The notes beneath the pieces are model-generated. The model was not told where the DNA came from, made no database searches, and worked only from the letters and a program-made list of their open reading frames with translations. A stretch of DNA of 64,000 bases from Chinchilla lanigera (taxonomy: Eukaryota; Chordata; Mammalia; Rodentia; Chinchillidae), in contig NW_004955416.1 in assembly GCF_000276665.1 (NCBI RefSeq), forward strand, positions 3,890,643 to 3,954,642, written 5' to 3'. Position numbers and translations under genes: made by a program. Numbering within the stretch: position 1 is the stretch's first letter; every line of letters starts with the position of its first letter. Below, piece by piece: positions 25,631 through 38,450 of this stretch.

Positions 25631-28559
25631 CTGTCCAAACTTTTAAGGAGTAGATAAATCCAATGTTATTGCAATACCAGTAGTAAAAGAAAAAAAGGAA
25701 GAAATTTTCCTGTCAGTGTTAAACAGAGGGATGCAGTCTTTTACTTTATAATTGGGATGAACCTTAGCTTCAGATATTTTAGTCCAAAAGTAAAAAATGA
25801 CAGCAGGAATTACCAAGTAAAACCTTGAAATTTTGGCCAAGTGTGGGGCCTCTGTGCTTTTGTTTGTTCACAGGGAGTTAAATCAGGAAAGAAAAGTTTT
25901 GCCAGTCTGGATAGGCTTTATTGACAACATGAGTATTCTTTAAAACGCATTTATGTTTTATTCATTTGTCCTTTTTGAACATTACATGTGTGTGGAACTA
26001 ATGTTGGTGGTGAGACTGGGACAGATAGGACATTAAAAATGAGAAGGAACTCTTGTCCTCAGAGCAGCAGTGTGTGGTCCAAGCACAGCAGTACAAAGGA
26101 ACACAGAAAAAATAAATTAGGAGGGAAGTGACATGGGCTCACAACCAGGGTATATAACTTCAAGATCCTGAAGTTAGAACTCTGACGTATCAGCCAAAAT
26201 CTAAGCCTATACACAATACTTTGAACAGAGAAATCTTTCAATATGTGGGGGGCCAAGAAGGAAACATAGTGCAAAAGGCAAGAAATCAGGCCAGGTGACT
26301 GGAGCTGACCTTCAGAGTCTGTTAATGGGGTAGTCAGTGATAGGAACATCTGTGGGACATAGAAGGTGAAGAAAGCCAGCTCATCATAAGTGGTATTTCT
26401 TATCCACTCACTGCTCTTTCCTCTTAACTTTGCCAAGTTTTCCCCCTTCTCCTTTCTTAGGAAACCTAGAATGAAAGAAGTCATGTAAAGGTTGGAACAG
26501 GAGACAAGGCAGACAGTTGAGTAAATAAACATTTCAGGTGCTTGGAATAACCTCTTCTTATAAAACTAGAAGTCTTATTTCACTGGTAATGTACAGACTT
26601 CTAGATGGTATTTTTTGGGTACAGTTCTTCTTGGATCAAATTAATATCCAATGAAAGAGCAGAATGGAAGGAGGGAGTGAAGGAGGTGGAGATAGAACAT
26701 GAGAATATGAGTGAGAATGAAAGAACCAAAAAAATACAGTGATATTTTCAAGTTCTCTATAAAAAAGATGCAAAAATTCCCTAGCCTCATTTAATGTTTT
26801 ATGTTCAGGTTTTGCGGTTTGGGTTTTTAAATTTTCATGTTAAGGAAGTCATGCAGTTTAAATGGTAGGTATTGTACTAGTAATTTCAGTACCACGAACA
26901 GGAGTGTACATCTGCTTTTAAAGGGACTTTATTGTGTGCATTTGGATTGCTTGATGACCTTTGAAATTTTGTTTTGAGCTGCTGTCAGAAACATAATCAT
27001 TTTTCTTTCTGAAATAGATTTTAACATGTACAGAGGTTGATCATGCTAGGATAATTTTAATAAAACATTAATCTACCTTTCTTAATGTCAGCCCAGCTTG
27101 TAAGACTGTTCATCATCTATCTAAAACATCAGCTCAAGGCACTGGAGTTGATTTCATTAAATGCCTTCCCCATTAAACATTCTAGTTATGGTCATAGCAA
27201 AGTTAGATGACAGAAATTTTTCCAGTCTTATTTTCTATAATCCAGTTTCCAAATCCTCTTTTTTTTTAAGTTAATAGTAATTTGTGTCACATAATCTCAG
27301 GTTAACTTAAAAGTTTTTAAATTTCAAAGAGGCGAAGATGGTTCCAAATTCTGGCCTCCATGCTTTAAAATCTGGACAGTCTAAAGATACCGAATTTTAT
27401 CAAAATTGAGCTTAAGTATCTACTTTAAATATGTATCTTGTCATTAAGAGGTTATTTATGTGTAAAATGCTGACCTTTCAAAATGTACACAAGAGTGTTC
27501 TAAAACAGAGTTTCTGAACATTGGCCATGAAGCCACTGTCTTGGGCTGACAAATGGATTGGAAATAAGCTACCCAACACTGGGAATGGGCCATTAATTTT
27601 AATCAAAGGTGATGCGAGAAGGCGAATGGGATGCATGGCAATGTCAACAGCCCAGTAGGTGTTAAGAGACCACACAGCCTTCCTTGTTACTTGGTTGGGC
27701 CATTAGTTGAGGTTGGGTGAAGACAGAAAGCCATGTCTGGAATTGAATGACCAGGTCACTTCGAAATCTAATGGAGAACTCCCCATTTCAGAAATCACAT
27801 TGTAGTGCCATTAGAAGTCAAGGACAGCATTTAGAAAACATTGTTTTTTTTGTTTTTTTTTTTTTTTTAAATTAAGGACCTTGTTAGTTTTTTCCAACTT
27901 TGTCAGGCTTCCCGTTTTCCTACCTGCGTTCCTTCTGGGTAGATTGGTGATATTTACAGATGATCAAGAAATCGAACAGACTAAGGAAAAAATTGCAAAG
28001 CCTATTTGCTTTTCAGAATTACATACTTAGTTTAAAATCCTAGTAAATACTAGAAATACTAGTGTACCAAAGGAGTTAAGCAGGGTAATTAATTCTTTGC
28101 AGTGATCCTGTTGTCCTTGTCCTTTTCTTGTGTGTAGGAATAGTTTTCCTAGTTGAAACTAAATTTTCTTATTGATTTAATGCAAGTATTTGTCTCATAA
28201 TTGTAAAGGTCATGATCCTCATGCTTTACTGTAAAGTATCAATATTGGCCAGTAACATTAGTGATATTCATGGTAATGAAATATTTTATCAGTAAGTATA
28301 TTTCTTGTATATATCTTTGAGTATTTTGAGTTATAAAAAAGGTAGCATATGACAACTTGCTGTTTACAGTAAGGGCATAAAATGCAAACAGGACAAAGAA
28401 GCATTTTTATCTGCTTCAGGTTTGTTAAGAAAATTCATTTATTCTGACACAGCATTGCATGCATAAGAAAGATATGTATGACTACATTAGTAACTTTTGT
28501 ACATATCCAAGAAAGAAAAGCAATTATATTGCTGTCTTGTTAATGGGATATTGTTATAA

Positions 28560-29251
<692 letters not shown>

Positions 29252-29357
29252 CTGTAGAAGGGCACATAATTCACTGGATTGAAAGCAAAGCCTCATTTGG
29301 TGATGAATGTAGCCACCACGCCTACCTGCATGACCAGTTCTGGAGCTACTGGAATAG
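29252..29357 (+). CDS. CDIN1: CDIN1 internal coding exon with ExK motif (about residues 204-239)
   Basis: This 106-nt exon follows acceptor gtcccttag. It completes Ala204, then encodes [18 protein letters not shown] and continues through [16 protein letters not shown], ending with AG of an Arg codon before donor gtaagg. The ESK triplet (29281-29289) fits the ExK catalytic pair of the PD-(D/E)XK fold, paired with the Asp in the preceding exon. The His codon CAT at 29329-29331 is the H230 position reported mutated (to Pro) in CDA type Ib; it is intact here. An open frame runs upstream from 29134, but that part is intronic by position of the acceptor. The phase-2 downstream intron leads to the last about 42 residues, which I did not find before 64000. 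Confidence 0.96.
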
Positions 29358-29819
29358 GTAAGGTCCCATTATTTTCTGTTAAGATAAACGATACTCAGCT
29401 GAAATCTCATTAGAAAAAATATTTTGTTTAGCTGGTAAAAATGCTAGTAGCCTTTTTTTGTAATAAATATAGTCTTGATTAATGTATTAATTTCAGATAA
29501 TTTAAACTTCTCTGCTTTCATAATGTTGCTTCATTTTTTAAAACTAAAAATATCTGTCTAAGGTCAAAGTTATATATACTCTCATATATTACTTTGATAA
29601 TATTGGTGCATTTAAAATATGTATAACAAGATGTGATGCATATTATAAACACTGAATTTTTATCCCTTTGATGTGAAATGTGTACTTATTGTCAGATCAT
29701 AAAAATAATTATTTCAGCTGAGGAAAATACCAGATGATTTGAAAGATGAAAATGATTTAGCTTACAACAATAGAAAACAGCTCCAAAGAGATGTGGCTCT
29801 CAGCCATTGTGAAAGGGTT

Positions 29820-30000
29820 AAGGGTGCCCAGATCTGAGATTATTTCAGTTAATCCTCACAAGGAAGTTATTTTTGTCCCCATTTTATAGGTAACTAAACT
29901 GTACTCAAAGGGAGAAAATAATGTAGGATTCAGCTAGTTACCATGGGCCTGCTTTTCTCTGACTCACTCCCAAACCCAAGTTCTTTCCAGCACGGTATTG
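29820..30000 (-). repeat. MIR-like element
   Basis: The order cagttaatcctcacaagga, gtccccattttataggtaac, then gattcagctagttacc and cccaagttctttcc follows a minus-strand MIR. Confidence 0.55.
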
Positions 30001-30264
30001 TTGTCATCCGTAATACAACTGTTGAAACTTCAGCCTGTTCTAAGATTACACGTAAGTTTTCACACCGTGTATTTTTCCCTCTTAGAACATTTATTTTTCC
30101 CTTTCTAGATTAACTGTTTTCCTAAGTCAAATGCAGTAATGAGATGACATTGGCCCTGAACATTAAGGAAAGAGAAAGTAGATATGTAGACAAGAGCTTC
30201 GTCCTAAAGTGGGGGTAGTGGTCGGTAGTGACAGGCTACAGAATTTAGTATTATATTGTTGCTC

Positions 30265-30600
30265 AGCTTTACAAAAGGCCGGCGGACATCGCCCGTAGCA
30301 GCTGTGCTAAACTAAGCCTACTTTTTGCCATGGTAACAATGATCATGACAAAATGCTGAATGTAATGGCTTTCTTGATTTTCTTGTGTAATTGCGCGTGG
30401 CATCCGAGCTTTACTTTACAGGGATGGAGGAGGAAAGTGCAAAATGTTTTAGAAATCAATGCTGCTTCAGCATTTCCTGTGTTTTATTCAGCCATTATTC
30501 AAATTAACAGTAATGTGCCAAATGGAATTTTAGATTTTTAGCAATTTTATGATGAGTTTGAAATAGTAAAGAAAGCATCATTTATAGGGAAAGCAATGAC
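30265..30600. promoter_or_regulatory. Candidate conserved regulatory element
   Basis: A repeat-free stretch about 1 kb after a CDIN1 exon. It retains several CpGs (ggccggcggacatcgcccg, aattgcgcgtggcatccgag) in a CpG-poor surrounding, plus gccatggtaacaatgatcatgac. CpG retention in old intronic DNA is compatible with selection or local hypomethylation. Confidence 0.25.
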
Positions 30601-30794
30601 AAGAAAATCAAATTGCATAAGTTTAGGTTGCTAAAGGATTAAAAAATACTGATAGAGTAAATCAGTATGCACTGAGTCTTTTTTCCCATTTGGTACTGGA
30701 CAAGTCTTTTCTCAGAAACAATTACAAATTGAATCCCAGATAGCAGAGCTTACTGAGAAGTTCCCAAAACATATCTTCATTCTAGAATAAGTCA

Positions 30795-30895
30795 GTTGTT
30801 TATTGAGAACTACTGTGTTCCCAGCACTCATCATTTACAGCCATGTTAAATAATCTAATCATCTGTGTGATAGACTTACAGATTATTGTCATGGC
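30795..30895 (-). repeat. MIR-like remnant
   Basis: The phrases tattgagaactactgtgttcc, cagcactcatcatttacag and ataatctaatcatctg resemble the 3' part of MIR in reverse. Confidence 0.4.
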
Positions 30896-31749
30896 CGGAG
30901 GGGGTCTGAGTGATGGATAATTTAATACAGTTTCCTTTGAGTAAGATTTTAACATTTTGTTGCATTCTACTTTTTCCACTCTAATGACATTTTACTTAGA
31001 CTATTATTGATTTACATTCCCTGAACATATTTTTTGAATATGTACCAGCCAAATAGGCATGAATTTATGTAGGGCATGTTGGGTGATAAGGGAACAGCAG
31101 CCTTGATTTAAAATGGCCCCAGTTATTCAAGAAGGAAATACTGTACACAGAAGTCACTGACATTACCAAATGTCTGCAGAGAAGTCTCAAAAGGCAATAG
31201 TGCCTCAATTCAAAATGGAACATGGGTGCAGTTCCTTGGATATACATTTGGGTATAATAAGAAGGTGGACTTAGCAGCGATGGGGCGTTCTGATGGAAGA
31301 GGATGTTAGCCCACTGTGGCAGTGAGGGATCCTACTTTCTTCATATTTGCATCAACAGAACTCCCAGAGCAGTTGATGAAGTTCTTCACTGTTGAAAGAA
31401 TTCTTTCCAACCTGTAGATGGACTTTCAAGGAAGCTCCTTGTTGGTGTTGGGCTGTTTCATTCATGTAATCAGGCTCCAGCTAACCCAAAAACTAGTGTT
31501 ATCTAATTGGGGCAGATTTTCAGATTAAAGATTAGACCTTATTATAAGGTAGTTCAATTAATATTTGTGGAATAATGCTTTTGTATAAACCATTTTCCAC
31601 ACAAATAAGTGCAGAACCCCTAATTTTTAGACTATCTCTGCTATAAGAAGTATCTTCCATAGTAAATTGATATTCTTATTCACTGTCCAGCAGCTTTGAT
31701 ATAGGGACTCATTCCTTCTCTGTATTAAAGCATTTTCTTGCTCCTGTGT

Positions 31750-32850
31750 TGTTGCTTTTCCCTGGGTGTCCTCCTGCACTGCCAGCAGCACACTGTCTCC
31801 TCAGCTGGCTCTTCCACCTTTTCTCAGTATCTAGGCTGCAGCACTCAGTGCCCGCCCATCTCCCCCACCCCACCTTCTTTAAAATCTACACTCATATCCT
31901 AGCTGGTCTCGGGGGGGTTCACTGGTCTTGTAGATTTGTCTACCACCTCTTTGTTTCTGTCTCCTACTTTTTATCCCCAGCTCTAATGTTTCCCCTGAAT
32001 GATTTGTCCACTTAGTACAGTGCCTCCTTTGGGTCTCAAGTAGGTAACTCAGATTTAACACGTCCAAAACTAAACTCTCGAGTATTCTTCCCAAGCTCGT
32101 TATTTCTCATTCCTCCCCAGCTCAATCAATGGTGCTACCATTTACTCAGTTACTCAATTCAGAAACCTGTGTTTTACGCATCAGCAAATTCATTCAGCTC
32201 TGTCTGTCCTCACTATGTCTTGAATAGTGTCATTTTTTGCCACTTCAACTGCTTTGTCTTTGCCTCTGTTATTACCTCTGGGACAGTTGCTCTAGTGTTC
32301 AGACTGACCTCCTCAGATCCACTCTTGCAGCCCTGCAGTGCGTGTTGATACCCCTGTCTTAGAAAACAATATTATATTACTTTCTTGCTCAAAACTCTTC
32401 AGAGCCTTCTCTTCACATTTAAAAATAAAATCTAAAACCCTGTGATATTTAGGGCGCTGTGCATGATCTGCTTCCTGCCAGCTTATTTATTTTCTCCCCT
32501 CGCCTCAGACTCTTTCTCTTTGACTTCTTCTTCCACATTGGTTTTCCTAGTGTTCCTTGAATGCTATTTCTTATCTCTGATTCAAGACTCTTACTCTGCC
32601 TAATCCTTCTGCCTGGAATTTTCTTTACCGAGATCTCCACATAACTTTCTTCTTACGGCGTTCAATCTCTGTTTAAATTTCCATTCCACTCCTGTCTACC
32701 CAAACTAAGCTGTAAAGCCCTCAGGTATCTCTCTCTGTCCTCCTTGAGTTTTGCTTCTCTTCATCCTTACCCGTATCTAAATGAGTGACAAGAATGTCAT
32801 TGAGAACATTTATATAAACACCAATTTGCTTGTTTGAGTGAAAACCTTTA
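31750..32850 (+). mobile_element. LINE-2 ORF2 3' portion, ancient
   Basis: C/T-rich + strand sequence follows the L2 consensus: atggtgctaccatttactca, ttcagaaacctgtgttttac, cttgctcaaaactcttcaga, gcatgatctgcttcctgcc and cttctgcctggaattttctt. It is riddled with stops and indels. A second L2 piece of the same region is at 56100-57080. Confidence 0.75.
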
Positions 32851-33429
32851 AAAGAACTCTCCCTTTTATATGGTGCTTTTTGCAAGTTTTTTTGTGTAGT
32901 GTATTCTTCTTTGCTTTGTTATCAAAACTTCAGAAACTTACCCTGGCTTAATTTGCTTTGAAAAAAATTTAAACTTGTGCAGTGGTGTCTCCATTCCAAA
33001 ATCAGATATACTGATGATAATACCTGAAGTGCCTTTGCTACATGCAAACCCCCATCGTGCGTATGACTAAAGGAGTACATAATTTCTCAAAACTGGACTT
33101 TCTCTTACAGAGCTAGAAGACATAGAGTGCCTCTGAGAAGCAGCCTGGAACAAAGAGCTCTAAATTGTATCAAGCTGCTAGAAAAAATATTTTCTTATAA
33201 AATCAACACATATAGCCTTCTTGCTCTATTTACCTAATCAGAAAATGAGTTATTTGACCTATATTAGCTGCTATATTTTTATCAAGGCGATGACAGACAG
33301 AGGAGGAACCAATTCTGCAATTTAAGGCCAGTTTATACACGTGGGCTCTGATATAGGGCCTTTCAAAGAAGCAAAAGACACTCTGTGGTTACTTTTGGTA
33401 ATTGGAAAAAGAGTTTCAATAAAAATACT

Positions 33430-33935
33430 GAAAAATGTATCAAACTTACCCTTCTTCATGGCAGAGTAGTACTCCATTGTATAAAAAAATCACATGCACC
33501 TTGAGACCATATTCTTAATTGAAATAAATTAGACACACGTAAAAATACCATATTATTTCTCTGGTGTGAGAAGCCAAAAGTGTAAATAAGGACGAAAATA
33601 TATGATAGATACTGTGAAATAAGAAGAAAATGTTGACTGTTCTTATTCCAGTGTGATAGAAAAAGTCAAAGAGAAAGAGTCTGAGGTGAGGGGAAGGGAA
33701 ACATGGGAGAGGGGAGTGGAAAAGGAAGGAAGGGAAAAGAAAAAAAATGAGAAAGGAGAAAAAAAATGGAAACAAAGCTTTCTTAAATGAGGGGAAGGGA
33801 ATTTGAAGGGAGGGGAGGGGAATGGGGAAAAAAAGGATCAAATTATATCATGTACAGATACAAATTCTCTATGATGAATATGATCATTATGTAGATCTAA
33901 AATGTACCAATAAACTTAATTTTAAAAATAAAATT
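33430..33935 (+). mobile_element. LINE-1 3' end with polypurine tract
   Basis: Starting from ttcatggcagagtagtactcc and containing the purine block at 33685-33830, it ends gatctaaaatgtaccaataaa and an A-rich tail. It is the same repeat as 7050-7432 and 36176-36510 but in + orientation, which fixes the direction of the family. Confidence 0.75.
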
Positions 33936-34224
33936 TTAATTTGGTATAAAAAATACTGAGAACCAAATGCTACAAAGCACATAAAGAGTACTGCCCAACA
34001 ACTAGTGATCAAAATATGGAAATCACAACAAGTTTAGCCCCTCCCTGGAACGCGTCAAGGGACAATCAGGCACATGGTCGTCAGTCGTGTTTACTGAAGA
34101 CCCATGTGCACTCTGTAGATGCACCTCCCTAAGGAGGGGTGTGCTTACCAGCTGGAAAGAATGAGGTAAAGTTTTGTTTGAGTATGAGTTTTCAATTTAG
34201 TGATCCTTAAAGTAATGGAAGCGA

Positions 34225-34420
34225 TATGGGGTGTGAATCCAGGTCATGCTACTTTCTGGTCCTATGACTGGAGGAAGTTTGCTTAGCCTCCCTAAGCCCT
34301 TGTTTTCTCTTCAATAAAATGAGCTTAATAATACCACGCTTGCCCTGTCATCGTGAAGCTCAGTTGTTCAGTCCATATAAAGGACTTCCTATTACCTAGC
34401 AGTCTATAAGCATCAATTCT
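34225..34420 (+). repeat. MIR element
   Basis: In order: gtgtgaatccaggtcatgct, actttctggtcctatgactg, agcctccctaagcccttgtt and ataaaatgagcttaataata, a clear MIR + strand match. Confidence 0.8.
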
Positions 34421-34559
34421 GCTCTGTTGTTCTTTACTATATAGAGCATCGTCTGATGAAATTTAGAAGTCTTAGGATTAAACATTTTTAATGGCTTTCT
34501 TTGCCAGATAAGTAACTTAGCTAACTAGACCACTTAATGTGACGGACACTTCTTTGGGA

Positions 34560-34745
34560 AACTTCTGTGTTCCAAGATTGGATTTGGTGCTCCTTGTGTG
34601 TTGTTTTCATAATTTCACCCTCCATTGAGTTTCATACTATTTGTTTTATCCATCATTGAATGCCCAGAAGTAGGGAAAAAAAACCCTGGCATATAGTAGC
34701 TGATCAGTACATATTTATTGAGTGAATGATTGTATGAATGAATTT
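34560..34745 (+). repeat. LINE-2 3' end remnant
   Basis: The end (cctggcatatagtagctgat ... atttattgagtgaatgattg) matches the usual L2 3' terminus with its TGAATGAAT tail. Confidence 0.6.
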
Positions 34746-35199
34746 ACTAATGTTTATCAGGCAATAATATTTTGAAACTGTTATTAAGGATTATATAAAG
34801 TATGATGACATTGAGCCTTAAAAGAGCCATTTTCTTTCCTTTGGGAATCCCACTGTAAGAACACTGAGAAAAGTGACTACTTTTTCTAAGAAACTAGGCT
34901 TTTCAAATTTATAGGATTTCTTTTGTTGTTGTTTTTGGGGTTTTTTGTGTTACAAAAAGAAGCAAGCTGTGTACTTCCAAAGTCATTTCTTGTAGTGGTG
35001 TAAGGATGAGGGGTGATGAGCACCAGGGAAATGATGGCCTTGATCGTATTTCTGTACTACCAGAAAGATTAAGAGCTGCATGCCATCTGTCAGATTTTTG
35101 AATCTGTGGCTCCAGAGAGTCTGCTTTCCTAGAGGCAGTGCTAAGCTAATACCTTCTGCCACAGAATTGATTTGACTTCATGTCTTACCTCTAAGTATT

Positions 35200-35600
35200 T
35201 TTTAAAGATCAGTTATTTACTGAATGGTTTAGTGATTGCTTTCTCTGGTCTGTGATAACCTGCGAGCCGAGCATTTAGAACGGAACTGCCAAACAGCTAA
35301 GAGTTAAGGAAGATAATTTTCAGAGGATGGTCAAAGTTTTTCCTGTATTAAGATACTTTCAGGAGGCCTGCAATTAGCCAAATCACAGATTTCCAGTTAT
35401 TTCAGTCTTGTTAAAAACAAGGCTGATCACATCTGTCCTAAAGTTGGAGTATGTGCCTCAGCAGTGGATGCTCTTGCAAACCTTCAATTACACCAGCTTG
35501 CAAGGCACTGCTGCTGCAAACTAACAAGTAGTCATCAGCAACAAGACGCAGATCGACTAATAATTAACAAGTGTACTGGAGAGGACTTCTGTAAAGGTAA
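35200..35600. promoter_or_regulatory. Candidate conserved regulatory element
   Basis: A high-complexity stretch without recognisable repeats or microsatellites, in contrast to its repeat-rich flanks, with motifs such as tgcaaggcactgctgctgca and actaataattaacaag. It could be an intronic enhancer; no proof from this sequence alone. Confidence 0.22.
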
Positions 35601-35737
35601 AATATAACAATTTGCTTTCCCATCTCATAGTGGAGTTAGTTGTGAGACATTGATATCCCCTTGTCCCAGACTAATTCTTGACACTGTTATTAGCTAGAGT
35701 AAGCTCACAGCAGTTGATGTGCATGAGGGAAAAGTTT

Positions 35738-35802
35738 TCAGTACTTTTATTAAAATATTCAGTACTTTTATTAAAAAGATATTCAGTACTTTTATTAAAA
35801 AA
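35738..35802. repeat. Three-copy short tandem repeat (unit CAGTACTTTTATTAAAA)
   Basis: The 17-base core occurs at 35739, 35760 and 35784 with 4-8-base spacers (tatt, agatatt). It gives a repetitive antisense peptide frame that is not a gene. Confidence 0.95.
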
Positions 35803-36175
35803 TTCCTTATAATGGTGAAGTACCATTTTTTGTATATCTGGAAGGTAAATAACAAGGCTGATTGTTTTCAATGATGACTTTAGATGCAAAACTGCACAAA
35901 AAGTGGCAAGGCTGACTTAGGCCTTTCTAGTGATATTTGCAATGAAGAGATGGTTGTTGGGAAACTGGGGTGAGTTAAATGAAAGGATTAAAAGGAAAAC
36001 AATAACCCCTAGACTTAAAGGAAATGTCAGTGAATTAGTTTCTCAGGCTCAGAAGACGTCTCTCTGATCACTGTCTTTAAGCATTTTGTGAAGGAGGCGT
36101 ACTGACCAGTTTTGCAATTGGAGTGGACCAAAGAATTGTTGAAAAGATGCCTCTTCCTGTGACCTGCTACTGTGA

Positions 36176-36510
36176 GAGTTAATTTTTTTCTTTTTAAAGT
36201 TTTATTGGTACATTTTAGATACAATAACATTCTTCGTAAGGAATTTGTACCCATACATGATATAGCTTGCTTTTCCCCCCATTCTCCTCCCCTCCCTTCA
36301 ACGCCTTTTCCCCTCCTCTTTGCTTCCATTTTTTCCTTCTGTTCTTTTTTTCCTTGTCCCTTCCTTCCTTTCCTTTCCTCCCATCCTAGCTCCCCTTCCC
36401 ATCTGAACATTTCCTTCCCGTTTCCCCGCATCTGTTATACATTTGGTCCTTATTTATACTTTAGGCGTCTCACTCTGGAGAAACAATGTGGTATTTAAAC
36501 ATGTGTGCAA
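36176..36510 (-). mobile_element. LINE-1 3' end fragment with polypyrimidine tract
   Basis: It shares ttattggtacattttaga, the C/T-rich block and acatttggtccttatttatac with 7050-7432, and lies inverted to 33430-33935 only 2.2 kb away. ORFs on both strands here are repeat-derived. Confidence 0.75.
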
Positions 36511-37499
36511 TTTATTTCACTTAAGACTATGGTCGATAAAGTTAACTTGAGTCATACATGGTTCAGAACTCTTCCCCCCAACCAAATCAACAAGAACAGG
36601 ATCGAATGGCCATGGTAGGAGTGGAAACACACTGTCTACATCATACCGAGAGAGAGGAAAGAATGAAAGAGAAGTGAGCCGGGACCCATGGGTAGAGTTC
36701 ATTTGTGAGACTAGTCCTGGAATCATGGAGATCAGGTTGGAAGTGATGGTACAACTTGGAGTCTAGGGCAGTGATTCTTAAACTTCACTCTGCACTGAAG
36801 TGACATGGGGGAATGATTTAAAAATATCTGTGTGGCCCTCAGCCTTGGAGAACTAGTTTAATTGGTGTGTGAGGGCTAGATGTTGAGAGTTTTTGCTTTG
36901 TCTTGAGCACAAAAGTTGCTACTCTGCATGTAACAGTGAAGCCAGCTTCTTCACCTATCCTTGGCTTAATAGCTTGCCTGTGTTCCTAGCCTTCTTCCAA
37001 AAAGTCTTGATGAATAAAAAATTTCTCTAGTAAAGACTACTGGCTCAAGTCAGCAAACCTTTTTGGGCAGTTAGTCCAACAAATTGCCACCTCTGCATTT
37101 GAAGAGTTGACGGTGGAAACTGGGCCGGCACATTGCCAAGGAACCACCGAAACCAAGTCATCCTCTCGACTCGCCCACCTGTTCCTTTCCTTCTCTACCA
37201 TACAGCTGCATGTCGTTCCTGGTGTGAAATCTGCACAGCACACCGCTTTGTCGGTGAGTGGGTTGGTTGAACTAAAGACAAAAGCCTTTCCAGCATCAGA
37301 GGTTTAGACATTCATTCATATGTGGTTGTACAGAATGGCCAGATGTTTTCTTTTTCTCTTAAGAGCCTTATTCAGGTATTCAAAATGTGAGTCTCTGAGG
37401 TCAGTATATAAACCTGTCATGCATACCCCTGTACTAGGAATATGATAGCCCCTGAATTGTTGGATTTGAAATCCACAGACTCAGGGCTTTTTATAAGTG

Positions 37500-37905
37500 A
37501 TGTTTTTTTTTCTTGTACAGTTGGGGTTCTGGTCAGGAAGTCCTTGCCTATTCCGGTATCTTCAAGAGTTTTACCAATTTTTTTCTTCCATCACATTCAT
37601 TGTTTCTGTTTTTATATGTGGGATGATCCATTTTGATTTGATTTTCATGTAGGGTGAGAGATATGGATCAAGATTTATTCTTCTGCATGTTGATAACAGT
37701 TTTCCCAGCACCATTTGTTAAAAAGGTTATCTTTGCTCCCATGTAGGCTTTTGTCAAAAATCAGATGGCTGCAAGTGCTTGAGGAAGATTTTGCATCCTC
37801 TGTTCTGTTCCACTGGCCAACATGTCTGTTTTTGTGCCAGTACCATGTTGGAAGTCTGAAATTATAACACCTCCTGGTTTGCTTTTGCTCTGGAAGTGCA
37901 AGAAA
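37500..37905 (-). mobile_element. LINE-1 fragment (3' ORF2 / UTR region)
   Basis: Complement of L1: ttcttctgcatgttgataac, ttttcccagcaccatttgtt, ttgtcaaaaatcagatggct, tgttctgttccactggcc and gtgccagtaccatgttgg are hallmark phrases. It is truncated and interrupted next to the SINE at 37906. Confidence 0.85.
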
Positions 37906-37988
37906 TTTTTCCCCCAGTACTGGGGATTGAACCCAGGGCCTTGCACATGCTAGGCAAGTGCTGTACTATTGTGTTATTTCTCAGCTCT
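37906..37988 (-). mobile_element. ID-like tRNA-derived SINE, older copy
   Basis: The minus strand reads a tRNA-like head with gcacttgcctagcatgtgca and a B box ggttcaatcccc. It is closer to the classic ID type than to the young copies with 'gcctgcctggcaagcgcaag'. Confidence 0.9.
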
Positions 37989-38100
37989 TTAATGTAGTGT
38001 AGACATTAAATCTGACTGGATTGTCTAAAGATCAGTCTGAATACAGAAGATAAGTAGACTGAACAATATTTGAGCATTAAGAAGCACATGGTTTTTTCCC

Positions 38101-38280
38101 GAGGGATGTAGCTCAGTTACAATGTTTGCCTAGCATGCATAAGGTCCTCGGTTCAATCCTCAGCACCAGAAAGCAGAAGGAGAGGAGGGGAAGGAAGGGG
38201 AGGGGAGGGGAGGGGAGGGGGAGGCAAAAAGTAAGGGAAGAAAGGTGAAGGGGAGAGGCAGGAAGGAAGAAAAGAATGGG
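38101..38280 (+). mobile_element. ID-like SINE followed by (GGGGA)n tract
   Basis: gagggatgtagctcagttac to cagcaccagaaag (38101-38172) is an ID-type head. The tail has expanded into a G/A-rich array with six or more AGGGG units (38180-38225), typical of microsatellite birth from a SINE tail. Confidence 0.85.
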
Positions 38281-38450
38281 AAGAAAAATACATATTTTAA
38301 AATTTTAAATGTAGTTCATGTTTTAGTCTAATGGTATTTTGCTGTAAAATATCTTTTAATATTCAAAAATATTTTTAAGTTTTATTATAATATAATTGGT
38401 ATATAATAAGCTGTCCATATTTAAAGTATGCTATTTGATAAAGTTTTGTG

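Noticed and set aside
26059..26532. Minus-strand ORF of 157 codons, the longest in the window
   Set aside because: No recognisable domain, cysteine/serine-rich low-complexity composition, no splice or promoter context, and inside a CDIN1 intron on the opposite strand. Length is within chance for 64 kb on six frames.
33515..33841. Minus-strand ORF rich in Phe, Pro and Leu
   Set aside because: It is the antisense of the L1 polypurine block.
36027..36431. Minus-strand ORF of 134 codons rich in Gly, Lys and Glu
   Set aside because: It runs through the L1 polypurine tract and is not an open reading frame of a gene.
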